Shown here piece by piece: positions 1-5,939 of a stretch of DNA of 38,727 nucleotides. Origin of the DNA: a bacterium. GTDB taxonomy: Bacteria > Patescibacteriota > Saccharimonadia > Saccharimonadales > SZUA-47. Under the pieces are notes generated by a model that did not search any database, was not told the DNA's origin, and was given only the letters and a program-made list of their open reading frames with translations. The first letter of the stretch is position 1, and every line of letters starts with the position of its first letter. The DNA lies in NCBI GenBank assembly GCA_030430915.1, contig JAUIKH010000007.1, forward strand, positions 1-38,727, read 5' to 3'. Position numbers and translations under genes: made by a program.

Positions 1-172
1 AGAGAGGCTTTTTAAAAGCTTTATGTTTCTTGTTTTTAATCACGAAAGCCGATAACAGTAGCAAAACAACTAAAGCTAATGACGCTATAAGAACAGAATT
101 AATATTAAACGCATTTATTTCTGTTTCTAAATCCGACTCGATAGCTGTTGCAAGTAGGGGTGTTATGTTCAT
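1..172 (-). CDS. Small single-pass membrane protein, C-terminus cut by window edge
   Basis: Reading the minus strand from the ATG at 172 gives 57 codons that run off the window. The protein starts MNITPLLATAIESDLE, has one hydrophobic helix at about residues 26-44 (VLIASLALVVLLLLSAFVI), and then a Lys-rich tail (KNKKHKAFKK). This suggests a short membrane anchor with a basic cytoplasmic tail. A purine-rich GGTGGA lies about 10 bases before the ATG and could serve as ribosome binding site. The gene is divergent from the P-type ATPase, with about 85 bases between starts. I do not recognise the family. The plus-strand ORF over the same bases has no such pattern and is probably a shadow. Confidence 0.6.
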   Translation of the reverse strand, partial: MNITPLLATAIESDLETEINAFNINSVLIASLALVVLLLLSAFVIKNKKHKAFKKPL

Positions 173-258
173 TATTTATTTGTCCACCGTTTTTAATAAT
201 TGCTTATGCTTGAGTTTCACTATAACATGTAAGAAATAAGGGGGCAATTTTATTAGTT

Positions 259-3081
259 ATGGGATGGTTTCAAAAGGATGCCGACAAAGTTCTTAAAGAA
301 CAAAAAGTTGATATTGGTTCTGGTCTTAGTTCTCAAGAAGCAAAAAGTAGGCTAGAAAAATACGGCGAAAATGCCCTGGAAGCTGGCAAAAAAATAAACC
401 CAATTAGTTTATTTTTAAGTCAGTTTAAAGACGTTCTTATCATTATATTACTTATTGCTGCTTTAGTTTCTTGGGGGCTAAGCCTTGTTCATAGTTCAGA
501 AAAAACTGATGTAAACCCTGTAGATAGTGAATGTGCTGTTATTCAAGAAAAACGAGTCTGTCCAAGTGAAGACGTTAAGGGTGCTCAAACTTCTGAAGTA
601 CATAAAGATGAAGAAGAGTCTGAAGGTGCTCGTGAAGCCCTATTAATTTTTGCAATCGTTATAGCAATTGCAGTTATAGGGTTCTTTAATGAATATAAAG
701 CTGAAAAAACTGTCGAGGCTCTAAAAAAATTAGTCGGATCAAAAACGACGGTAAGACGAGACGGCAAGCCTACAGAAATTGATGCAAACGAAGTAGTGCC
801 TGGGGACATAGTTCTGCTAGAGGAAGGTCAAAAGGTGCCAGCAGATGCGAGGTTGATTCAAATTAGGAATCTACAAATTAATGAAGCAAGTCTAACAGGC
901 GAAAGTCTACCAGTAACTAAAAACGATAAAACAATTAGTAAAGATGTTTCACTTGGTGATCAAAAAAACATGGTGTTTGCAGGGACGTTTGTCACACAAG
1001 GAACAGCCGAAGCAGTAATAGTTGAAACAGCTCAAAATACAGAGCTCGGTAAGATAGCTACGTTGGTAAATGATGTAGAAACTGAACAGACACCTATGCA
1101 GAAAAAACTGGATAATTTAGGTAAAAAGCTAGGTATTCTAATACTTGGAATATGTGCTGTTGTTTTTGTGATTGTGCTGTTCTTGGTTGATGAAGCTCAA
1201 GATAAAGATATGCTAACACGATTAGTCTTTGCATTTACTGCTGCGGTTGCTCTAGCAGTTGCAGCTATACCTGAGGGTTTAGCATTTGTTGTGAGAATTA
1301 GTTTAGCTTTTGGGGCTAGAAGAATGGCGGCTAAAAATGCCCTAGTCCGTAAGCTTAGCGCAGTTGAAGCCTTGGGCAGTACAGATGTAATTTGTTCAGA
1401 TAAAACAGGGACGCTAACTAAAGGTGAGATGACGGTTAGGCATCTAGTTACAGGGGGCAAGCAAATTGATATAACTGGTACCGGATATGGTTTTGATGGG
1501 GGATTTCAAGTTTCGGGGAAAAATGTAAAATTAGACAATAATTCAAAAGAGCTATTGCTTTTGGGCTCCATATGCAACAATGCACGACTTAAAAAAGACA
1601 TGGTCTTGGGTGATCCAACTGAAGGAGCATTATTAGTATCTGCAGGAAAGGCTGGCATGCAATATGAAAGTCTGCAGGATGAGTACAAAAGAGTCAATGA
1701 GGTGCCTTTCACTAGTGATAGAAAATTTATGAGCACTGTTAACAAAACTAAAAAAGGCTATATTGTGGCTGCCAAGGGTTCATTAGAGGCTACTTTAGAT
1801 AGATGTACGCACTTCCTTGATGGTAGTGGTAAAACAGTGAAAATGAACAATAAAGATAGGAAATTTATATTAGATAAAAACCAGAAAATGGCTAGTGAGG
1901 CTCTTAGGGTGTTGGCGTTTGCCAAGAAAGAACTAAAGAAAGAGCCAAAGTCGAATAAAGAAATCGAATCAAACTTAACGTTTGTTGGTTTACAGGCTAT
2001 GATGGATCCACCACGTGAAGAAGTTATAGAGGTGGTACATAGGGTTCAATCAGAAGCAGGGATGCGGGTTGTAATGATAACCGGTGATTATATAGAAACG
2101 GCAAAGGCTGTTGCTAAGGAAATAGGTATAGCGGGCGAGGCTATTAATGGCGTTGAACTTGAATCGATGAGTCAAAAAGAGTTTGAGAAACAAGTAGAAA
2201 ATATTTCAGTTTATGCAAGGGTGAATCCAGAGCATAAAATAAGGATAGTTAAAGCTCTAAAAAAACATGGCCATCAGGTTGCAATGACTGGTGATGGGGT
2301 CAATGATGCTCCGGCTATAAAAGCAGCAGACATTGGGATAGCAATGGGCGTAAATGGTACAGATGCGGCAAAAGAGGCAGCAGACCTAATACTTCTAGAT
2401 GATCAATTCCTGACTATAATAAATGCGATTGAAGAAGGTAGAGGGATTTTCGATAATGTTAGGAAGTTTGTAAACTTTTTGATTTCTTGTAATATTGCGG
2501 AAGTACTAGTGATACTTTTTGGAATATTGATTTTCAATAACCTTTTGCTTACTGCCGCTCAGTTACTGTTTATCAATATTGTTACGGACGGACTACCAGC
2601 TATTGCGCTAGGCTCAGACCCTACTCGCGCTGATGCATTAAAAGCTAAGCCAAAGGTATTCCAGGAGGCGATTCTTACAAAGAGAGTTTGGGCAGAGATA
2701 TTTATATTTGGCTTCTTGATGACAGGAGTATTGTTACTTCAATATTGGTACAACAGAAACAATTTTGGTGAAGTAGCAGCTGTATCTGCTGCATTTACAG
2801 CCATGGTTATATACGAAATAGTACGCCTAGTTGATATTAGAACTGACTATAAAATTAAATGGTTTAGTAACCCAATGCTGACTGTGGCCATACTAATATC
2901 TGTAGTACTGCAGCTTTCTGTTTTATATGTTCCATCTTTTGCTGAGTACTTCCAAGTTGGACCAATTGCAGCACACGACTGGGTGATAATGGCAGCTGGC
3001 TCAGTTGTATTATTTGTGGCTATGAAACTTATTAACCCTGTTCTAGACAGGACAATTGGCAAAGAAATAGTAGCTCACTAG
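259..3081 (+). CDS. P2-type (calcium-transporter-like) cation ATPase
   Basis: The 940-residue protein has the full P-type ATPase layout: an N-terminal cation-ATPase domain, TGES at residue 213 (actuator), PEGL at 338 in the ion-binding helix, DKTGTLT with the phosphorylated Asp381, and GDGVNDAPA around Asp679. About six C-terminal membrane helices follow. PEGL and overall order fit the P2A/P2B (SERCA-like) class, so Ca2+ is the most likely ion, but Mn2+ or other cations cannot be excluded. An unusual feature is a loop of roughly 48 residues between M1 (about 57-77) and M2 (about 127-143). It is acidic, contains Cys92 and Cys101, and would face outside, where a disulfide is possible. A GGGGG stretch lies about 15 bases upstream of the ATG, which is far for a Shine-Dalgarno site. 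The gene is monocistronic and is followed by a strong promoter for the next unit. Confidence 0.93.
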   Translation: MGWFQKDADKVLKEQKVDIGSGLSSQEAKSRLEKYGENALEAGKKINPISLFLSQFKDVLIIILLIAALVSWGLSLVHSSEKTDVNPVDSECAVIQEKRVCPSEDVKGAQTSEVHKDEEESEGAREALLIFAIVIAIAVIGFFNEYKAEKTVEALKKLVGSKTTVRRDGKPTEIDANEVVPGDIVLLEEGQKVPADARLIQIRNLQINEASLTGESLPVTKNDKTISKDVSLGDQKNMVFAGTFVTQGTAEAVIVETAQNTELGKIATLVNDVETEQTPMQKKLDNLGKKLGILILGICAVVFVIVLFLVDEAQDKDMLTRLVFAFTAAVALAVAAIPEGLAFVVRISLAFGARRMAAKNALVRKLSAVEALGSTDVICSDKTGTLTKGEMTVRHLVTGGKQIDITGTGYGFDGGFQVSGKNVKLDNNSKELLLLGSICNNARLKKDMVLGDPTEGALLVSAGKAGMQYESLQDEYKRVNEVPFTSDRKFMSTVNKTKKGYIVAAKGSLEATLDRCTHFLDGSGKTVKMNNKDRKFILDKNQKMASEALRVLAFAKKELKKEPKSNKEIESNLTFVGLQAMMDPPREEVIEVVHRVQSEAGMRVVMITGDYIETAKAVAKEIGIAGEAINGVELESMSQKEFEKQVENISVYARVNPEHKIRIVKALKKHGHQVAMTGDGVNDAPAIKAADIGIAMGVNGTDAAKEAADLILLDDQFLTIINAIEEGRGIFDNVRKFVNFLISCNIAEVLVILFGILIFNNLLLTAAQLLFINIVTDGLPAIALGSDPTRADALKAKPKVFQEAILTKRVWAEIFIFGFLMTGVLLLQYWYNRNNFGEVAAVSAAFTAMVIYEIVRLVDIRTDYKIKWFSNPMLTVAILISVVLQLSVLYVPSFAEYFQVGPIAAHDWVIMAAGSVVLFVAMKLINPVLDRTIGKEIVAH

Positions 3082-3101
3082 AGAGTTTTAATAAAATACT
3101 A

Positions 3102-3130
3102 TTGACAAAAATTAAAGCATAAGCTATAAT
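3102..3130 (+). promoter_or_regulatory. Consensus sigma70-type promoter of small unit 1
   Basis: TTGACA at 3102-3107, a 17-base spacer and TATAAT at 3125-3130 form a perfect consensus promoter. Transcription should start near 3137. It begins just after the P-type ATPase stop codon and drives the folded leader and the 48-residue ORF at 3279. Confidence 0.85.
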
Positions 3131-3184
3131 AGTGTCTAGTTGATAATAAAATAAAAAATCAACAAACAAAAATAAAATATAAAA

Positions 3185-3271
3185 AAAGAAAGGCAATGTA
3201 AATTATAAATCTTAAATAAAGATTATAAATATTAGATAAAACAAAAAAAGTTTAATCTAAAAATTACATTG
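3185..3271 (+). promoter_or_regulatory. Shine-Dalgarno followed by a predicted three-way-junction RNA
   Basis: The leader has AAAGAAAGG at 3185-3193, then a fold closed by P1 (CAATGTAA 3194-3201 with TTACATTG 3264-3271, 8 pairs). Inside are P2 (AATCTT 3208-3213 with AAGATT 3219-3224) and P3 (TTAGAT 3232-3237 with ATCTAA 3255-3260, continued by AAAC 3239-3242 with GTTT 3250-3253 around a 7-A loop). The SD ends directly at P1 and the ATG at 3279 lies 7 bases after P1. If the fold forms, the effective SD-start distance is about 7 bases. Pairings were found by eye. Confidence 0.5.
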
Positions 3272-3278
3272 AAAAACT

Positions 3279-3425
3279 ATGGTTTTAGGACTATCAGATA
3301 AGAAATCCAAAAACTCTAAAGTTAAGTCTTCAAAAAAGAAGCAAAGTACACAAGCTCAAGAAGCTGCGGAAATGCTTAAAAAAATGGAAGACAAAAAAGC
3401 AGCTGGCGATTGCCCGTTTTGTTAG
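3279..3425 (+). CDS. Small basic protein ending in a CPFC motif
   Basis: This 48-codon ORF starts MVLGLSDKKSKNSK, is rich in Lys/Ser in the first half, has a predicted amphipathic helix (QAQEAAEMLKKMEDKK), and ends GDCPFC-stop. A CxxC pair at the extreme C-terminus suggests a redox or metal-binding tail. It sits behind a consensus promoter and a folded leader, and no ordinary SD lies next to its ATG. The nearest SD is upstream of the folded leader. Codon use resembles its neighbours. I know no family for it. It is too short for standard ORF cut-offs and could easily be missed in related genomes. Confidence 0.65.
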   Translation: MVLGLSDKKSKNSKVKSSKKKQSTQAQEAAEMLKKMEDKKAAGDCPFC

Positions 3426-3437
3426 ACGCTGTCGCTT

Positions 3438-3513
3438 ATGAGAGGAGGTGAATCCTCCTCTCATCGAGCAGAGAAACTGTATAAAAACAGATTTCTCTGT
3501 CTGCTCACCTCCC
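3438..3513 (+). other. Two adjacent strong RNA hairpins with an SD/anti-SD-like stem
   Basis: The first hairpin is a perfect 11-pair stem, 3438-3448 with 3454-3464, loop TGAAT. Its 5' arm and loop carry AGGAGGTGA and its 3' arm CCTCCT, like the 16S anti-SD. The second is a stem of about 19 pairs with two bulges: GAGCA 3466-3470 with TGCTC 3502-3506, GAGAAA 3471-3476 with TTTCTC 3492-3497, CTGT 3477-3480 with ACAG 3487-3490. TCACCTCC at 3505-3512 is also complementary to GGAGGTGA at 3444-3451, so an alternative long-range pairing exists. The location just after the 48-residue ORF suggests a 3' UTR or small RNA. Confidence 0.5.
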
Positions 3514-3523
3514 ATAAGGACAA

Positions 3524-3554
3524 TATTTTTATAAGTAAATAATAAAAATATTAA
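3524..3554 (+). other. AT-only 11-pair hairpin
   Basis: AATATTTTTAT at 3524-3534 is perfectly complementary to ATAAAAATATT at 3544-3554, with a 9-base loop. It follows the hairpin pair and may help end transcription unit 1, although no GC stem precedes its T-run directly. Confidence 0.35.
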
Positions 3555-3564
3555 TAAAAATTTT

Positions 3565-3609
3565 GGTTGGAACGAGTAATTTTATAGTCGACTAGAATTG
3601 CTCGCAACC
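3565..3609 (+). other. Long imperfect hairpin
   Basis: GGTTG 3565-3569 pairs with CAACC 3605-3609 and CGAGTAATT 3573-3581 pairs with AATTGCTCG 3596-3604 (one G-T pair), separated by a 3-base bulge. The loop contains the palindrome TAGTCGACTA. The hairpin lies between the two small transcription units. Function is unknown. Confidence 0.45.
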
Positions 3610-3647
3610 CATCAAAAGATTTCATAATGAAAAACAATAATTTAAAT

Positions 3648-3676
3648 TTGTTTTTAGAAATCTAAATGTGTAATAA
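3648..3676 (+). promoter_or_regulatory. Promoter of small unit 2
   Basis: TTGTTT at 3648-3653, a 17-base spacer and TAATAA at 3671-3676 (followed by TG) form a plausible sigma70-type promoter with start near 3683. About 50 bases of A-rich leader and then AAAGAAAGGAG at 3730-3740 follow, closely matching the arrangement in unit 1. Confidence 0.55.
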
Positions 3677-3729
3677 TGTTTATGTTAAATAAACAAAACA
3701 CAAAAAACATTAAAAATAAAAAACACAAA

Positions 3730-3820
3730 AAAGAAAGGAGTATGCTCTATTGCTTAAAATTTAGCCAAAAATAGCTAAATTATCGAGCTAGATACTTAAA
3801 AAATATCTAAAAAACGCAAC
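3730..3820 (+). promoter_or_regulatory. SD-like element followed by folded leader of unit 2
   Basis: After AAAGAAAGGAG (3730-3740) come AATTTAGC 3758-3765 pairing with GCTAAATT 3774-3781, and TAGATA 3789-3794 pairing with TATCTA around 3804-3809. A weak outer TTGC 3750-3753 with GCAA 3816-3819 would close a three-way junction. GCTC 3744-3747 with GAGC 3785-3788 is an alternative. The design echoes unit 1 but the closing stem is only 4 pairs, so confidence is lower. Confidence 0.35.
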
Positions 3821-3827
3821 AAAAAAT

Positions 3828-3899
3828 ATGATGAGCTACGAACGATCAGATTCAAAGAATCTTTTAGTCAAACTATATGACAAAATCTTTGAAGCCTAG
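3828..3899 (+). CDS. Possible very small protein of unit 2 (22-23 residues)
   Basis: Tandem ATG codons at 3828 and 3831 open a 23- or 22-codon ORF that reads like protein (MSYERSDSKN, then LLVKLYDKIFEA-stop) and ends 20 bases before a strong terminator. It lies alone between a plausible promoter and that terminator, so either this ORF or the RNA itself is the product. No SD lies at normal distance. An internal hairpin (AGATTC-AAA-GAATCT) and a GAAA-capped CCTA/TAGG hairpin over the stop codon suggest RNA structure matters. The call is uncertain because the ORF is so short. Confidence 0.3.
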   Translation: MMSYERSDSKNLLVKLYDKIFEA

Positions 3900-3918
3900 A
3901 AATAGGTAATAAACCAAG

Positions 3919-3979
3919 AACTTCTTCGGTGACAAATTCAGTAAAAAGAATTGGTCAGTCAAAACCGAAGAAGTTTTTA
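3919..3979 (+). terminator. Rho-independent terminator of unit 2
   Basis: AACTTCTTCGGT 3919-3930 pairs perfectly with ACCGAAGAAGTT 3964-3975. A nested GACAAATTC 3931-3939 with GAATTGGTC 3948-3956 (one mismatch) extends the stem, and the T-run starts at 3974. It ends unit 2 and sits directly upstream of the -10 box of the next gene. Confidence 0.8.
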
Positions 3980-3988
3980 TTTACATGA

Positions 3989-3994
3989 TAGAAT
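3989..3994 (+). promoter_or_regulatory. -10 box for leaderless start at 4001
   Basis: TAGAAT ends 6 bases before the ATG at 4001, so the transcript would begin at or within a base of the start codon. No -35 is evident and there is no SD. Confidence 0.5.
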
Positions 3995-4000
3995 TTAAAC

Positions 4001-4309
4001 ATGGGTCTAGATTTTACACACATTAAGGACGAACCAGGGTCAGCCATCTTTTTTATTCATGATGGAACTGAAGAAGGTGAAACTGATTTCAAACAACTAG
4101 TTAAAGAAGTCGCTAGAAGAACAAAAAAACAGATTATTCTGCTCTCTGCAGACGAAGAAAAGGCTATTAAAATTATAGATTTCTATGACTTAAGAGGTAC
4201 TAAGTTTGTAATAATTGTAAGAGATGATGACCAGCTACATCATGTATGGTCAGATGGCGAAAGATTTGATCCTTCAGTTATTGCATACACAGCTCAGCGT
4301 GCTGGTTAA
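4001..4309 (+). CDS. Small thioredoxin-fold-like protein without CxxC
   Basis: The 102-residue protein has alternating strand/helix character: SAIFFIHDG, a helix with KQLVKEVARRTKK, QIILLSADEEKAIKIIDFY, then TKFVIIVRDDDQLHHVWSDG. The last segment resembles the beta-hairpin after the cis-Pro position of thioredoxins. There is no CxxC and no cis-Pro, so it would not be a classical oxidoreductase, and the fold assignment is tentative. It has no signal peptide and is likely cytoplasmic. It directly follows a terminator and should be read from its own leaderless promoter. The next feature downstream is the structured region before tRNA-Met. Confidence 0.75.
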   Translation: MGLDFTHIKDEPGSAIFFIHDGTEEGETDFKQLVKEVARRTKKQIILLSADEEKAIKIIDFYDLRGTKFVIIVRDDDQLHHVWSDGERFDPSVIAYTAQRAG

Positions 4310-4339
4310 TTTAGACTAGAATATATTATTATAAAGTGT

Positions 4340-4345
4340 TAAAAT
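4340..4345 (+). promoter_or_regulatory. -10 box upstream of the tRNA-Met structured leader
   Basis: TAAAAT at 4340-4345 is followed by TTACCCCTGTT. The same arrangement, TAAAAT followed by TACCCCTGTT, occurs at the strong tRNA-Lys promoter (28830-28835), suggesting a stable-RNA promoter. No convincing -35 is seen here. Confidence 0.45.
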
Positions 4346-4362
4346 TTACCCCTGTTGGTAAC

Positions 4363-4477
4363 TACTGTTACTAAACAAATTCGAGAGAGGATTCTCGAAT
4401 TTGAGAGGAAAAGGCTTGATTGTACAGCCAACACTGTCAGGAAACTTATTTTACTGACAGTGTTGGCTGAATAGTCA
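4363..4477 (+). other. Three successive hairpins in the tRNA-Met upstream region
   Basis: GTAAC-TACT-GTTAC comes first, near 4360-4375. A 10-pair stem (AAATTCGAGA with TCTCGAATTT) lies near 4378-4405. The third is a perfect 16-pair inverted repeat, CAGCCAACACTGTCAG and its complement, loop 13 bases, at about 4420-4475. No T-run follows, so these are not terminators. They may belong to a non-coding RNA or a precursor of the tRNA transcript, or be the trace of a small mobile element. Confidence 0.45.
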
Positions 4478-4492
4478 TCACACTTTGACGAG

Positions 4493-4512
4493 AGGCAGGA
4501 TAGCTCAGTTGG
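4493..4512 (+). repeat. Direct copy of the 5' end of tRNA-Met
   Basis: A 20-base identical copy of 4590-4609 lies here, covering the tRNA acceptor 5' strand and most of the D-arm (GGCAGGATAGCTCAGTTGG plus one flanking A). Homology stops in the D-loop, so this is a fragment and not a second tRNA. Confidence 0.8.
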
Positions 4513-4545
4513 ACAGCCTTGAGCCAAGAATAAAATATAGCGCAT

Positions 4546-4562
4546 TCGCTCTAGCCAACTGA
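4546..4562 (-). repeat. Inverted copy of the tRNA-Met D-arm
   Basis: CGCTCTAGCCAACTGA matches the reverse complement of the tRNA-Met D-arm (TCAGTTGGTTAGAGCG) at 15 of 16 positions. With the direct copy at 4493 it can form a hairpin, and it could also pair with the real tRNA sequence downstream. Confidence 0.65.
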
Positions 4563-4590
4563 CAATATGTACGTTAAACTTTCAATTTAA

Positions 4591-4667
4591 GGCAGGATAG
4601 CTCAGTTGGTTAGAGCGCAGGACTCATAAGCCTGAGGTCGCGAGTTCAAATCTCGCTCCTGCTACCA
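4591..4667 (+). tRNA. tRNA-Met(CAT), elongator-like
   Basis: A complete 77-base cloverleaf with encoded CCA: acceptor GGCAGGA/TCCTGCT (G1-U72 pair), D-arm GCTCAGTTGGTTAGAGC, anticodon loop CTCATAA with CAT at 4625-4627, and T-arm CGCGAGTTCAAATCTCG. Acceptor features resemble elongator tRNA-Met. tRNA-Ile2(CAT), whose C34 is converted to lysidine by TilS (encoded at 5940), is the alternative and cannot be excluded by eye. Confidence 0.92.
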
Positions 4668-4673
4668 CTTTAG

Positions 4674-4696
4674 ACCTCACAATATGTGGGGTTTTT
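4674..4696 (+). terminator. Rho-independent terminator after tRNA-Met
   Basis: ACCTCAC 4674-4680 pairs with GTGGGGT 4686-4692 (one G-U pair), and the T-run 4692-4696 follows. Confidence 0.8.
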
Positions 4697-4726
4697 AATT
4701 TGTAGTAAGTCATGAAATAGTTGTTT

Positions 4727-4939
4727 TTATCTTTTAAATTTTAATTCACATGTTTCAATGTTCGTATTTTTGTCAATGCATTCGTTGTACTGTAGTTCTC
4801 TGTATTCATATTTAAAATCATCATCAATAAATAAAAAGTTTATTATCAAAGAAATTAACAGTAGAAACAAACCAGAAAACAATAGAATCATTCCAAGTTT
4901 CCTGAACTTTATATTGTGTTTATGTTTTTTGGATTTCAT
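4727..4939 (-). CDS. Small single-pass membrane protein
   Basis: The 70-residue protein has a very basic N-terminus (MKSKKHKHNIKFRK), one long hydrophobic helix at about residues 17-37, and an acidic outside domain (DDDFKYEYRELQYNECIDKNTNIETCELKFKR) with two Cys that could form a disulfide. By the positive-inside rule the C-terminus is extracellular. The ATG has no SD. A perfect TATAAT on the minus strand (4953-4948) ends 8 bases before it, giving a leaderless or near-leaderless transcript. It is divergent from the PQ-loop gene with only 18 bases between starts. The opposite-strand ORF at this place lacks protein-like character. Family unknown. Confidence 0.75.
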   Translation of the reverse strand: MKSKKHKHNIKFRKLGMILLFSGLFLLLISLIINFLFIDDDFKYEYRELQYNECIDKNTNIETCELKFKR

Positions 4940-4943
4940 AATC

Positions 4944-4953
4944 TATAATTATA
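4944..4953. promoter_or_regulatory. Overlapping divergent -10 boxes
   Basis: TATAATTATA contains TATAAT on the plus strand (4944-4949) and TATAAT on the minus strand (4953-4948), sharing two bases. Each ends 8 bases before a start codon, at 4958 (+) and 4939 (-). Polymerase could bind only one direction at a time. Confidence 0.7.
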
Positions 4954-4957
4954 TTGT

Positions 4958-5368
4958 ATGGCAAAAAGCAAAATATCAAATAAAAAAATCGTTGGCACCT
5001 CTATGCTTTTTGTCGGCGTATTAATGCCGCTAACTCAGTTACCCCAAATAGTCACACTCTACACAACAAAAGTAACCACTGGTCTTTCTTTAGAAACTTG
5101 GTTAATGTATTTAGTTTTGTGCTGTGTGCCTATTATCTACGGAATAGTGTATAAGCTGCCTCCGTTAATTATTTCTAATGTGTTGTGGACTATTGTTAAT
5201 CTAGTAGTTATCATAGGCATAATTAAATTCGGTGTAATCCAAGATAGCTCTTCTTTTGAAACTTTAATTGCAGTTAATTCCATTGGAAAGTTTTTGAGTT
5301 TGATGAGTTTGTTTTTTATCAGCTCTGCATTCGTATTATTATCAATTGATTTATTAAAACCAGAATGA
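4958..5368 (+). CDS. PQ-loop / SemiSWEET-like membrane protein
   Basis: The 136-residue protein has about four hydrophobic segments. Its first half carries the PQ-loop signature PLTQLPQIVTLYTTKVTTGLS, typical of SemiSWEET sugar transporters and PQ-loop amino-acid/sugar porters, followed by LETWLMYL as in that family. SemiSWEETs have three helices and work as dimers, so the fourth segment (about residues 110-131) is extra. The substrate cannot be read from sequence. It is transcribed from a leaderless -10 box and overlaps the next gene by 4 bases (ATGA), so the two are translationally coupled. Confidence 0.75.
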   Translation: MAKSKISNKKIVGTSMLFVGVLMPLTQLPQIVTLYTTKVTTGLSLETWLMYLVLCCVPIIYGIVYKLPPLIISNVLWTIVNLVVIIGIIKFGVIQDSSSFETLIAVNSIGKFLSLMSLFFISSAFVLLSIDLLKPE

Positions 5369-5805
5369 AAAAGATTTCAAAGATAACCAGTAAGCAGTTA
5401 GATAAATATTTTCTAGCTATTGCCGTATTTGGAATAATTGGCAGTGTAACTGTGTTTCGTAGTTATGCTAAAAGTAATTACTATGATATCCAACAGCCTG
5501 GTAGATATAATATTGGCGAAGCATTAGGTATTGATTTAAATGCCTATTATCTTGACAAAGGTGAGGAATTAAATATAAAGACTATTATAAATAGTAATCT
5601 CACTTATTGTTTGTATGGTTCATCGAAAGAAGAAGCCAAGGTAACATTTTCTTTTGGAAATATTACCAAAGAGAATAACTTTACCAATAATGGAGATAAA
5701 GTAAGTAAAATAATCTGTATTGAACCAGAAACTTCTGAAAATAAAGGTGAGTTTACCGTAAAGTCTAGTTCAGGGCTATTTATTTATAATATCCAAGTAA
5801 ATTAA
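5365..5805 (+). CDS. Membrane-anchored extracellular protein, unknown
   Basis: The 146-residue protein has a cytoplasmic basic start, one hydrophobic helix at about residues 16-31, and an outside domain rich in beta-strand patterns (e.g. KVTFSFGNITKENNF, GEFTVKSSSGLFIYNIQVN) with Cys81-like and Cys119-like residues that could pair. It overlaps the PQ-loop gene by 4 bases, forming a two-gene operon. The outer domain may be a small beta-sandwich, but I recognise no family. Confidence 0.7.
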   Translation: MKKISKITSKQLDKYFLAIAVFGIIGSVTVFRSYAKSNYYDIQQPGRYNIGEALGIDLNAYYLDKGEELNIKTIINSNLTYCLYGSSKEEAKVTFSFGNITKENNFTNNGDKVSKIICIEPETSENKGEFTVKSSSGLFIYNIQVN

Positions 5806-5927
5806 AATTTTCTAAAACGATAGAACTATATAGTGTATTAACAGCGTGAGCCCGACATGTAACTAACAATGATTTTATTTATAAACCAAAAATATCTTGC
5901 TTTGTGTTATTTTAATATATTTCAAGT

Positions 5928-5933
5928 TATCAT
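5928..5933 (+). promoter_or_regulatory. -10 box for leaderless tilS
   Basis: TATCAT ends 6 bases before the tilS ATG at 5940. There is no SD. The same hexamer at the same distance precedes the gene at 18385. Confidence 0.5.
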
Positions 5934-5939
5934 TGTGTA

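Noticed and set aside
30-239. Plus-strand ORF of 69 residues before the ATPase
   Set aside because: The opposite strand carries a convincing membrane-protein reading frame over the same bases; the plus-strand product has no pattern and no start signals.
3330-3515. Minus-strand ORF over the hairpins and the 48-residue gene
   Set aside because: It reads through the palindromic hairpins and the antisense of a better supported small gene.
3742-3774. 10-codon ORF right after AAAGAAAGGAG in unit 2
   Set aside because: The SD is only 1 base from the ATG, too close for normal initiation; the bases are better explained by the folded leader.
3683-3979. tmRNA, RNase P RNA, SRP RNA or 6S RNA
   Set aside because: None of the conserved sequence blocks is present: no tRNA-like ends with CCA, no GAGGAAAGTC, no SRP apical loop and no long single hairpin.
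4758-5024. Plus-strand ORF overlapping the minus-strand 70-residue membrane protein
   Set aside because: It covers both the divergent promoter and part of the PQ-loop gene in another frame; the two real genes explain the region better.
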